Origin: Lachnospiraceae bacterium
GTDB taxonomy: Bacteria > Bacillota > Clostridia > Lachnospirales > Lachnospiraceae
DNA: 64,000 bases
Assembly (NCBI GenBank): GCA_021202465.1
Contig: JAJQCZ010000050.1
Location: 5,082 to 69,081 of the forward strand
Direction of reading: 5' to 3'
Shown here: positions 43,239 to 49,900 of the stretch, one piece after another
How the letters are laid out: every line of letters begins with the position of its first letter
Position numbering within the stretch: the first letter of the stretch is position 1
The notes under the pieces: model-generated
What the model was told of the DNA's origin: nothing
Database searches by the model: none
The model's input: only the letters and a program-made list of their open reading frames with translations
Made by a program: the position numbers and the translations under genes

Positions 43239-44333
43239 CTACTCCGGCAGGAGAATCTCCTGCCCGGCCTCGATGTGATCGGGATCCGTGATCTGGTTTA
43301 ACGCACAAACCTCCTCCAGCCGCTCTGTACTTCCGTAACGGCTCCGGCAGATCCCGGCCAGCGTCTCCCCGGCCTGAACCTGATAGGAAATGAGGGTGCC
43401 AGCCGCCCCGGCTGTGTCATCCTGCGTCTCCGAAGCATCGGTTTCCGTACCTGTTCTCTGAGAGCTCTCCGGGGCCTGATCTCCGGTTTCCCCATCATGC
43501 GCGGACTCCCCGGAAGCAGTCTCTTCTTCCGATGCTGTCAGCGAAGCATATTCCGTCTCATCCTCCGCCTGCAGCGTGGCCGCCGCCTCCCGGGCCTCGC
43601 TCAGCCTCTCATGCCAGACACCGCTTCCCATCCCCAGGATCCAGGCCAGCGCCAGCACGGCCGCCGAGAAAAAGGCCGTCTCCAGGAAAGAGCCCCTCTC
43701 CGGCATCTCCACGTCCGCCGACTGCCGTTTCTCCTCCATCTTCTTCCGGAACGCCACGGCAGCATCCGGACGCGGTTCGGAATCAACCGGCGTGCTGCGA
43801 TGTCCACGGGCCATATACGCCTGCATGGCATCATTTCTTTCATAATATATGTAGTGTCCCAGCATCTTGAGCATCCGGCCGTCCCGCAGGACATAAAAAT
43901 CCTCCCCCTCTTCCGCGGACAGAAGCAGGACCTTGTCCCCCTGCGCGAACAGCTGCTGATACGTTTTCTTCAGCGACAGCCTGTCCACCGACATCCCGCA
44001 TTTCTCGTGAACATACCAGCCGCAGATGCCCAGGTCCGGGAAATACTCCCGTATCTGACCGCTGATGTCCTCCCAGGCGTCCTCCCGGAAAAGAAGCCGC
44101 CCGTCGCAGAAGGAAAGCCGCTCCGTCCCCACCGCGCCGCAGATGAACAGACAGGGTGCCTCCTCCCGAAGCGCATGATAGCCCAGCAGGACTCCTGCCT
44201 GCACCTCCCCGGCGCTCTGACGTGTTCGTTCCAGATACGCGTGTACATAGTCTTCCAGATAAATCTTGATACGGTCTTCTTTCTCGCCGATCTGACGGAA
44301 ATTCTTTGGTAGGAAGTCTTTTTCCAGTGACAT
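43239..44333 (-). CDS. LysM membrane protein with an MPN/JAB-like N-terminal domain
   Basis: 364 residues. The N-terminal part (about 25-165) has 'VLLGYHALREEAPCLFICGA' and 'GICGWYVHEKCGMSVDRLSL', whose layout recalls an MPN/JAMM fold (GWYHSH...S..D) but with the His-Ser-His replaced, so a metalloprotease activity is unlikely. One membrane helix (about 220-240, 'FFSAAVLALAWILGMGSGVW'), an acidic Ser/Thr linker, and a C-terminal LysM domain ('YQVQAGETLAGICRSRYGS') that should bind peptidoglycan. The cytoplasmic MPN-like side would then face outward LysM across the membrane. It sits in a run with yyaC, possibly sporulation-linked. Confidence 0.75.
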   Translation of the reverse strand: MSLEKDFLPKNFRQIGEKEDRIKIYLEDYVHAYLERTRQSAGEVQAGVLLGYHALREEAPCLFICGAVGTERLSFCDGRLLFREDAWEDISGQIREYFPDLGICGWYVHEKCGMSVDRLSLKKTYQQLFAQGDKVLLLSAEEGEDFYVLRDGRMLKMLGHYIYYERNDAMQAYMARGHRSTPVDSEPRPDAAVAFRKKMEEKRQSADVEMPERGSFLETAFFSAAVLALAWILGMGSGVWHERLSEAREAAATLQAEDETEYASLTASEEETASGESAHDGETGDQAPESSQRTGTETDASETQDDTAGAAGTLISYQVQAGETLAGICRSRYGSTERLEEVCALNQITDPDHIEAGQEILLPE

Positions 44334-44369
44334 CTCAACCTCCCGCGGTCCGCCGCCGCGAACCCTGCT

Positions 44370-44927
44370 TCACGCCATTTCTTTCGATATCAGCCCGACC
44401 CGATCTGCCCGGCAGATTCCGGTACAGATCGCATCCGCCATATCCATGACCAGAGACAAACGCGTATTCTGAAGGATCCAGGGCTCCCGGCCGCAGGCTC
44501 CCACCACCCCGGTGATATACACGTCCCCTACCGACACCAGCTCCTTCTGGAGTCCCTGCCCCGGGCGGATGGCGCCCCGTCCCATGGTGATCCGCCCCAC
44601 CTGGCGGTTCTGCCCCAGAGAAGCATCAATGGTCACTACCACGTACCCGGCATATTGGCGCCGAATACAGTCTGCCGTCTCCCTGAGATTCAGGGCATGC
44701 ACCGGCTCATGGAGAGTTCCCAGGACCTCCCACTCCCTGGTCGGCTGCTGATTTAATTTATGTCCGATCAGAGGGCCCAGACTGTCCCCGGTGCATCGAT
44801 CGCTGCCGATGCACAGAAACAGCACCCTCTCCTTCTTTTCTCTCTGTCTGACTTCCTCGATCAGATACCGGAGATGACTGCCGAAGGCCTCCGGTGAAAA
44901 TTTCTCTATAGCAGGATCAAATTCCAT
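44370..44927 (-). CDS. yyaC: Spore protease YyaC (DUF1256 family)
   Basis: 185 residues from the ATG at 44927, chosen because AGGAG lies six bases upstream (an ATG directly before it is the alternative). The fold is related to the GPR germination protease: 'LFLCIGSDRCTGDSLGPLIG' with acidic residues of the putative active site, 'LGTLHEPVHALNL' and 'VVTIDASLGQNRQVGRI'. Found in spore formers of the Bacillota. Together with the Spo0A-like gene it supports a sporulating lineage. Confidence 0.9.
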   Translation of the reverse strand: MEFDPAIEKFSPEAFGSHLRYLIEEVRQREKKERVLFLCIGSDRCTGDSLGPLIGHKLNQQPTREWEVLGTLHEPVHALNLRETADCIRRQYAGYVVVTIDASLGQNRQVGRITMGRGAIRPGQGLQKELVSVGDVYITGVVGACGREPWILQNTRLSLVMDMADAICTGICRADRVGLISKEMA

Positions 44928-44977
44928 CATGCGCTCCTGTCTCACGCTCATCACCCGTTATAGAGTATTCCCGCTGC

Positions 44978-46159
44978 CTACAACTTTATTCCTGCCAGCC
45001 AGTATCCCTGCCCGCCCAATTCGATGTATCGATGAAAGCCGAACATTTCTGCCGCCAGCCGGTCCTCTCCCAGATCGCGGCCTGGAACGCCCAGGAAACA
45101 GGCGGACGGCTTCTCGCGCAGCAGGATCAGATGATTCCCGAGAGAAAAACCGTAGAGAACAAAAGCATTTTTCCCGAAGTCCCAGTACGCACGGGGCAGC
45201 CGTCCGATGTCCTGCAGCGACAGACGCAGGAATTCCCTCTGCTCTGTCTGTCCCTCCGGGAGAAAACGGGGCAGTTGTCGGCACAGCGCGGCCCAGTCCG
45301 GCGGAGAGGAGTCCGGCAAGGGGGCATGGTCCGGACTCCTCTGACGTTGCCGTTCTACCTGCGATACACCGGGAAATAGAGGAGATGCCGCCTGTGCTCC
45401 GCATATGCCGGTCAGATTTACCCCCAACGCGTTCTGCCTGTCAGAGGAGAGCTCCGCCGTCTCCAGCTTCGCCTGTCTCTGTCCCACGTATTTCTCCACC
45501 ACGGCAGCCCCTGCCTCCAGGAGCTGCCGCCACCAGATACGGAAATCCCGTTCGATGGACTGGCGCTGAAGATCTGCAGAGGGTTCGTCCTTTTCCACGG
45601 TGTTCCCTTCTTTCGCACGCGAAGCATCTGCGTCTACAGATATGTTTTCTTTCCCGGAAGGAACCTCGAACGAAGTCCCTGTCTCTCCGGGATCCCCCCT
45701 CTCTTCCACTTTTTCTGTCTCCTTCTCCGCTTCCGGTTCCATCTCCGGTTCCGCTTCCGGCTCCTCTCCCCGCCGCCGGATTGCTGCAAGGTTTACCGGT
45801 TCATCGTCCCAGATGGTCAGATACAGCCGTTCCTCGGCTCCCAGAAAGACAGCCAGTCCGCGAAATGCCGTTACCGGCAGACCGGTATCCAGAAAGCTGT
45901 CAGCCCGCGTGGCCAGGCATACCTCCACGCCGCCCTCCTGCACCGTAAAGCGCCCCAGGGGAACCATCTGGAAACGCTCTCCCTCCTGCCGGAACATCCA
46001 CGCCTCCCCCTCGGTCTGCATTTCCGGAAGATGATGCAAAAAAATCCGGATTCGGCACTGGCTGTTTCTCACCTCCAGCCTGACAAATCCGGCATTCCGC
46101 TCCTTCTGCCCGCCCTCGTAGCGGTACAGATAGGACACAAACCTTTTATATTCCATCAT
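44978..46159 (-). CDS. Uncharacterised Lachnospiraceae-type protein (DUF6128-like N-terminus)
   Basis: 393 residues. GGAGG seven bases before the first ATG supports 46159. The N-terminal 110 residues ('RFVSYLYRYEGGQKERNAGFVRLEVRN', split: RFVSYLYRYEGG then NAGFVRLEVRN) form a predicted beta-rich domain I have seen associated with DUF6128 in this family of bacteria. The middle (about 130-200) is Glu-rich and low-complexity. The C-terminal 110 residues ('LPRAYWDFGKNAFVLYGF', 'HRYIELGGQGYWLAGIKL') form a second conserved-looking domain. No signal peptide or membrane helix. Function unknown. Confidence 0.7.
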   Translation of the reverse strand: MMEYKRFVSYLYRYEGGQKERNAGFVRLEVRNSQCRIRIFLHHLPEMQTEGEAWMFRQEGERFQMVPLGRFTVQEGGVEVCLATRADSFLDTGLPVTAFRGLAVFLGAEERLYLTIWDDEPVNLAAIRRRGEEPEAEPEMEPEAEKETEKVEERGDPGETGTSFEVPSGKENISVDADASRAKEGNTVEKDEPSADLQRQSIERDFRIWWRQLLEAGAAVVEKYVGQRQAKLETAELSSDRQNALGVNLTGICGAQAASPLFPGVSQVERQRQRSPDHAPLPDSSPPDWAALCRQLPRFLPEGQTEQREFLRLSLQDIGRLPRAYWDFGKNAFVLYGFSLGNHLILLREKPSACFLGVPGRDLGEDRLAAEMFGFHRYIELGGQGYWLAGIKL

Positions 46160-46318
46160 AGAAGAACCTCCCGACCCATCATCCTCAGACAGCCATCTTC
46201 TCTCCGGCCTATCTCCGCAGTCCGCCGCCGGGATGTTCCGGCGAAGAAGACCGCGTTCACTATATCCATTCTATGATGTCCCGGGAGGAAATAGAACTGA
46301 CGCGGCCTTGTATGAAAA

Positions 46319-46354
46319 CAGGCATGGCGCAGCCGACCGGCTTTGCCATGCCTG
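46319..46354 (-). terminator. Terminator closing the aroD 3' region
   Basis: 10-bp stem CAGGCATGGC/GCCATGCCTG with inner AGCC/GGCT pairs, followed on the minus strand by TTTTCATAC. Confidence 0.75.
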
Positions 46355-46364
46355 AAACTTAAGG

Positions 46365-46557
46365 AGCGATTTTATAATGTAGGCGCCAAAAGGTATTTTG
46401 GCGCCCTGATACACGGATTGCTCCGTGCTAATGCACTGCTCTGCATAAGTTCGATTACGAAAATCAAAGATTTTCTATCTCACTTATCTCGCAATCCTGA
46501 AACATTCGTAATCCGCGCATTTTTTTGCAAAAATGCGCTACTTACTCATGTTTTGGC
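46365..46557 (-). ncRNA. Structured non-coding region downstream of aroD
   Basis: About 190 nt without a gene, holding perfect stems GGCGCCAAAA/TTTTGGCGCC (46382-46405), GCGCATTTTT/AAAAATGCGC (46515-46538) and ATTACGAA/TTCGTAAT (46454-46512) enclosing AAAATC/GATTTT. It is bounded by copy B and the terminator at 46319-46354. It may be a long 3' UTR, a small RNA or a composite repeat. Confidence 0.45.
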
Positions 46558-46646
46558 GGGTCGTAAAGTCATGAATCGAACCGCACACCCGCAGGGCGTA
46601 CCTTGTGTAAGCGCTTCATTCATGACTTTCGACCCTGGTATCATCA
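46558..46646. repeat. Dispersed hairpin element, copy B
   Basis: Arms GGGTCG-AAAGTCATGAA (46558-46575, one bulge) and TTCATGACTTTCGACCC (46619-46635), with the conserved loop 46586-46613 and a right flank shared with copy C. It begins 2 nt from the aroD stop codon. Confidence 0.75.
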
Positions 46647-46648
46647 TA

Positions 46649-47422
46649 TTATTTCAGCAGATCCCAGAGCTGGTTGATGACCTTCACGGGAATCTGACCG
46701 GGGGCGCTGGCCTCGGTGCCGAGAACGAAACTCAGATCGGAACCGTAGCTGTCGCCGATGACCCGGGTGATCTTGCCCGTCTCACTCATGGACATGGTGA
46801 TGATAGGACCTTCGATCTTGCCCATACGCGAACGGTAGGTCGCCCGCATCAGGGACAGTACATCGTCAAAATCCTTCGGCATAACGGCGAATTTGCAGAT
46901 ATCAGCGCCCGCCGCCTGCTCGGCCTCCAGGGTCGCCATGATGTCCTCCTCCGAGGGAGTTTCCTTGAAATTGTGGGCGGAAAGAATCAGAGCGGTGCCG
47001 TTGTCCGTGCAGAGCTGCCGCACAGTCTGAATCTCCTCCGGCGTATTGCTGTTCAGTTCGAAGTCCACGACGTCCACGAGGCCGGTCTCGACGCAGGCTT
47101 TGATGGTTGCCAGACGCTGCTCCTGTGTCAAATCCTGTGCGCCGCCCTCGGCCTTATGCCGCAGTGTGAAAATGACGACGATATCACTGACCAGCGGATG
47201 AATCGCCTTCAGAGCCGCCACGGACGCTTCCGCATCACCCGCGCCCTCGAAGGAATCGATTCTCCACTCAATGCCGTCGGGCTTCAGCGCGGCGATGGTC
47301 TTCGTATCCTCCAGAAGCGCATCCATCGTCTTGGATACCATGGGGATACAGGAGAGAACCTTCTCTCCGCCGAGCACCTTACCCTTGACCGTTACTTTCT
47401 TTCTGCTCTCCAATTTCTGCAT
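46649..47422 (-). CDS. aroD: Type I 3-dehydroquinate dehydratase
   Basis: 257 residues from the ATG at 47422 with AGGAG ten bases upstream. Third step of the shikimate pathway to Phe, Tyr and Trp. The Schiff-base Lys is in 'ADICKFAVMP', the catalytic His in 'LILSAHNFKETP', and 'GIEWRIDSFEG' holds the conserved Glu-Arg. No other aro gene is nearby. The leader contains an aromatic-rich ORF and an attenuator-like terminator, suggesting control by aromatic amino acid supply. Confidence 0.95.
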   Translation of the reverse strand: MQKLESRKKVTVKGKVLGGEKVLSCIPMVSKTMDALLEDTKTIAALKPDGIEWRIDSFEGAGDAEASVAALKAIHPLVSDIVVIFTLRHKAEGGAQDLTQEQRLATIKACVETGLVDVVDFELNSNTPEEIQTVRQLCTDNGTALILSAHNFKETPSEEDIMATLEAEQAAGADICKFAVMPKDFDDVLSLMRATYRSRMGKIEGPIITMSMSETGKITRVIGDSYGSDLSFVLGTEASAPGQIPVKVINQLWDLLK

Positions 47423-47465
47423 GGCCTTTCTTCTCCTTTTTGTTTTCAATGTTTTTCTGTCCCCG

Positions 47466-47483
47466 GCCGGGAGTCCTTCCGGC
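47466..47483 (-). promoter_or_regulatory. GCCGG/CCGGC hairpin in the aroD leader
   Basis: 5-bp stem between the attenuator and the aroD ribosome site. It could be part of an alternative (antiterminator) fold. Confidence 0.4.
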
Positions 47484-47519
47484 AAAAGAAAAGACCCCAC
47501 AGACACTTCGTCCGCCGGG
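47484..47519 (-). terminator. Candidate attenuator terminator upstream of aroD
   Basis: On the minus strand CCCGGCGGAC (47519-47510), loop GAAGT, GTCTGTGGGG (47504-47495), then TCTTTTCTTTT. It stands 36 nt after the leader-peptide stop and about 60 nt before aroD, where a transcription attenuator would be. Confidence 0.65.
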
Positions 47520-47546
47520 CCGCTCGCTGCACTCTGATCCTGTGCC

Positions 47547-47574
47547 GGATGAAATCACGCTTCCGTCTTCATCC
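47547..47574 (-). promoter_or_regulatory. GGATGAA/TTCATCC hairpin over the leader-peptide stop
   Basis: 7-bp perfect arms (47574-47568 and 47553-47547) enclose the last codons and stop of the leader ORF, in the position of a pause or anti-antiterminator hairpin. Confidence 0.45.
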
Positions 47575-47653
47575 CATTACGAACAGCCCTGCCGGTAAAC
47601 CCTGCAAAGCAAAAGCTCGTAAAGGAAAAATACACGTACGCCTGACTCATCAT
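47555..47653 (-). CDS. Aromatic-rich leader peptide of aroD
   Basis: 32 codons with AGGAGG (47664-47659) five bases before the ATG. Residues 5-19 read AYVYFSFTSFCFAGF: two Tyr and five Phe within a 14-residue stretch, then a basic tail ending at TGA 47557-47555. The ORF lies between the promoter (47726-47754) and the terminator (47484-47519) of the aroD transcript. This is the layout of PheL-type leader peptides, where ribosome stalling at scarce aminoacyl-tRNA prevents termination. No peptide homologue is known to me; the role is inferred from composition, ribosome site and position. Confidence 0.6.
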   Translation of the reverse strand: MMSQAYVYFSFTSFCFAGFTGRAVRNGMKTEA

Positions 47654-47664
47654 AAAATCCTCCT

Positions 47665-47694
47665 GCCCTTCAGGGAAATCCATTCCCTTCGGGC
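47665..47694 (-). promoter_or_regulatory. Hairpin directly before the leader-peptide ribosome site
   Basis: GCCC..AGGGAA/TTTCCCT..GGGC stem, its 3' foot touching AGGAGG. A second small hairpin CGGGG/CCCCG (47697-47714) sits at the predicted 5' end of the transcript. Confidence 0.5.
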
Positions 47695-47725
47695 GTCGGG
47701 GTATAAATTCCCCGAACTGCCTGTG

Positions 47726-47754
47726 AGTATAACACAGAAATCCATGAAAGTAAA
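47726..47754 (-). promoter_or_regulatory. Sigma-A promoter of the aroD leader transcript
   Basis: TTTACT (47754-47749), 17-bp spacer, TATACT (47731-47726), minus strand. Predicted start about 47719, leaving a leader of nearly 300 nt before aroD. Confidence 0.75.
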
Positions 47755-47784
47755 GCATTAATTTTATGAAAAAACCTCATAAGT

Positions 47785-47820
47785 GCAGAAAAATTTACGG
47801 GGTCAGATACCTCTGACCCC
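47785..47820 (-). terminator. Terminator of folC
   Basis: GGGGTCAGA/TCTGACCCC perfect 9-bp stem with loop GGTA on the minus strand, then GTAAATTTTTC. Six nt past the folC stop. Confidence 0.8.
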
Positions 47821-47825
47821 CATCT

Positions 47826-49109
47826 TCATTCATTCAGACATTTTTTCATCTCTCTGGTCATGTCTCCCACCATATACAGAGAGCCCAGAGCACAGACCAC
47901 TCCGTCCGCCCCGGCATAAGCGAGCGCCGTCCGGCATCCCTCGCCGATAGAGGCCGCCGCTGTCACGGGGAGTTCTCCCATGCTCCGCAGCCGCTCTGCC
48001 AGCTCTTCCGCCGGCATGGCGCGCCCCGGATTGTCCGGCGTCACGGTAATGAACCGACCCGCCAGAGGACAAAGAGTCGACAGGATCGTATCCACATCCT
48101 TGTCCGCCATCACACCGACCAGGAAAATGATCTTATGGTTCCCGAAATAGGTGCGCAGACTCTCCGCCGTGGCACGGATCCCGGGCGGATTGTGAGAGCC
48201 GTCCACGATCACCGCCGGATGCTCCGACAGCAGCTCCAGCCGTCCGGTCCAGCGCGTAGCCGCCAGGCCTTCGCGCATATCCTCCTCCGTGATCTTCCAG
48301 CCCTTTTCCCGCAGGACATCCAGCGCTGTCAGCGCTACCGCCGCATTGTCCAGCTGGTAGAGCCCCAGCAGAGGAATGCGAAGTCCTTGCAGCGTCCCGT
48401 AATCAAAGGTCTGTCCCGTCAGTTCCCGGCAGACCGGGCGCAGCGAATCGTAATCCGGCCGGTGCAGCCGCGCCTTTTTCTCACGGCAGACCGTCCCGAT
48501 CACGGCATCCGCCTCCGGGTTTTTCCCATAAGAGACGACGTCGCCGCCCTCTTTGATGATCCCCGCCTTGGCAGAAGCAATCTCCGCCAGCGTATTTCCC
48601 AGCACCGCGGTATGATCGAGACCGATGGAGGTAATGACCGCCACCTCCGGCACGGAGATCACATTGGTGGAGTCCAGCTCGCCGCCCAGCCCCACCTCCA
48701 GCACAACGATCTCACAGGCATGCCTTCTGAAATACTCCATGGCCAGGGCTGTGATCAGCTCAAATTCCGTGGGCGCGTCCTCCATGGACTCCGCCAGCGG
48801 ACGAATCATTTCCGTGAGCTCCGCCAGCTCCTCATCTCCAATACTCTCCCCGTTCACCTGCATCCGCTCATTGAAACGATGAATAAAGGGCGAGGTATAG
48901 AGGCCGACCCGGTAACCCGCCTGCTCCAGAACGGAAGCGGTCATCGCCGCCGTGGAGCCCTTTCCATTTGTCCCTGCAATATGGACAAATTTCAGCTCCT
49001 GTTCCGGATTCCCCAGCTTCGCCAGGAGCTCCCGGGTGCGATCCAGCCCCGGCTTGACGCCCAGCCAGTTCACTTTATGAATATAGGAAAGCGCTTCCTC
49101 GTATGTCAT
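47826..49109 (-). CDS. folC: Folylpolyglutamate/dihydrofolate synthase
   Basis: 427 residues. It adds glutamates to folates, and in bacteria may also make dihydrofolate from dihydropteroate. Mur-ligase-like ATP loop 'HIAGTNGKGSTAAM', 'VGLYTSPFIHRFNERMQVNG' and 'VVLEVGLGGELDSTNVI' are conserved, with the C-terminal 'VIVDGSHNPPGI'. It overlaps the DUF3786 gene by 4 nt and is in the same run as acsV. Polyglutamylated THF is the C1 carrier of the Wood-Ljungdahl methyl branch, a sensible reason for this placement (inference). Confidence 0.95.
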   Translation of the reverse strand: MTYEEALSYIHKVNWLGVKPGLDRTRELLAKLGNPEQELKFVHIAGTNGKGSTAAMTASVLEQAGYRVGLYTSPFIHRFNERMQVNGESIGDEELAELTEMIRPLAESMEDAPTEFELITALAMEYFRRHACEIVVLEVGLGGELDSTNVISVPEVAVITSIGLDHTAVLGNTLAEIASAKAGIIKEGGDVVSYGKNPEADAVIGTVCREKKARLHRPDYDSLRPVCRELTGQTFDYGTLQGLRIPLLGLYQLDNAAVALTALDVLREKGWKITEEDMREGLAATRWTGRLELLSEHPAVIVDGSHNPPGIRATAESLRTYFGNHKIIFLVGVMADKDVDTILSTLCPLAGRFITVTPDNPGRAMPAEELAERLRSMGELPVTAAASIGEGCRTALAYAGADGVVCALGSLYMVGDMTREMKKCLNE

Positions 49110-49780
49110 CGTCCCGCCTCCGTCTGTTTTTTATTTCCGGACCTCTGCGTCGTCTTCTTCAGCGTCGTAATCGCGATCTCCGCCATCACCACCAGATCCT
49201 CCGCGGAGAAAGAGAGGGGAATATTATCCGAGAAAAGGATCTGCGCAGAGGGCTGAAATTCATCATCTGCTCCCCAGAGGATAAACTGCAGGGTAAATCC
49301 CGGCATCAATTCAAAGCGGTAGCCCTCGTCTCCCGTCGATACCCGCTCGCCGCCCAGCGCCCGCATGGCCTCCGCAAAGACCGGCAGCTTATACCCGAAG
49401 CCGAAGGCCAGCCGCGACAGGCAGCGCCCGGAGAACTGCACATGATACACCTCTCCCCAGGGCGATTCGCGGAAGGTCAGATATTTCCCGCCCGCCGGGA
49501 AATATGTCCCCTCGATAAGGTAACGGATCACCAGAATCTTCGCCGACATCAGCTCCCGCAGTGCGGCAAAGCCTGTCTCCTCCGTACGCACCGTAAAATC
49601 CGGGAAATGTACCTGATAGGTCACGCCCAGCAAAACGACCGTGAATTCCTCCGCCGCTTCATCATAGGGAATCCGGCAGCGCGCCGCCGCGGCCACCGGA
49701 TCGATATCCCGGAACTGTTCCAGATAGTGCTCCCAGGGCACCTCTTCTTTATTATTCTTGATCTGACTCTTATCAATCAT
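49106..49780 (-). CDS. DUF3786-like protein between acsV and folC
   Basis: 224 residues, soluble. Conserved-looking core: 'FTVVLLGVTYQVHFPDF', 'ILVIRYLIEGTYFPAGGKYLTFRE', split in the sequence, and 'LPVFAEAMRALGGE'. The C-terminus 'FSDNIPLSFSAEDLVVMAEIAI' is characteristic. I assign DUF3786 from memory of these motifs. Such proteins are found near corrinoid and C1-metabolism genes in anaerobes, but their role is not known. It overlaps folC by 4 nt and starts 120 nt after acsV. Confidence 0.75.
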   Translation of the reverse strand: MIDKSQIKNNKEEVPWEHYLEQFRDIDPVAAAARCRIPYDEAAEEFTVVLLGVTYQVHFPDFTVRTEETGFAALRELMSAKILVIRYLIEGTYFPAGGKYLTFRESPWGEVYHVQFSGRCLSRLAFGFGYKLPVFAEAMRALGGERVSTGDEGYRFELMPGFTLQFILWGADDEFQPSAQILFSDNIPLSFSAEDLVVMAEIAITTLKKTTQRSGNKKQTEAGR

Positions 49781-49900
49781 ATTCCTTCTCCGTGTTCTAT
49801 CCCTCGCTGAAAAGATCCGACAAACACTTTATCTTTCGGCCTTTCCACAGATTCTCCTCTGCATCGCAAGCGCCTTACTGTTACCGGTCGCTCACGGATC

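Noticed and set aside
47423..47720. T-box riboswitch for aroD
   Set aside because: The leader lacks a T-box GGUGG-type antiterminator core and is too short for the usual stem I, whereas a leader ORF with its own ribosome site is present.
46343..47761. Long open frame on the plus strand
   Set aside because: It is antisense to aroD and runs through repeat elements, the attenuator and the leader ORF; no ribosome site or family resemblance.
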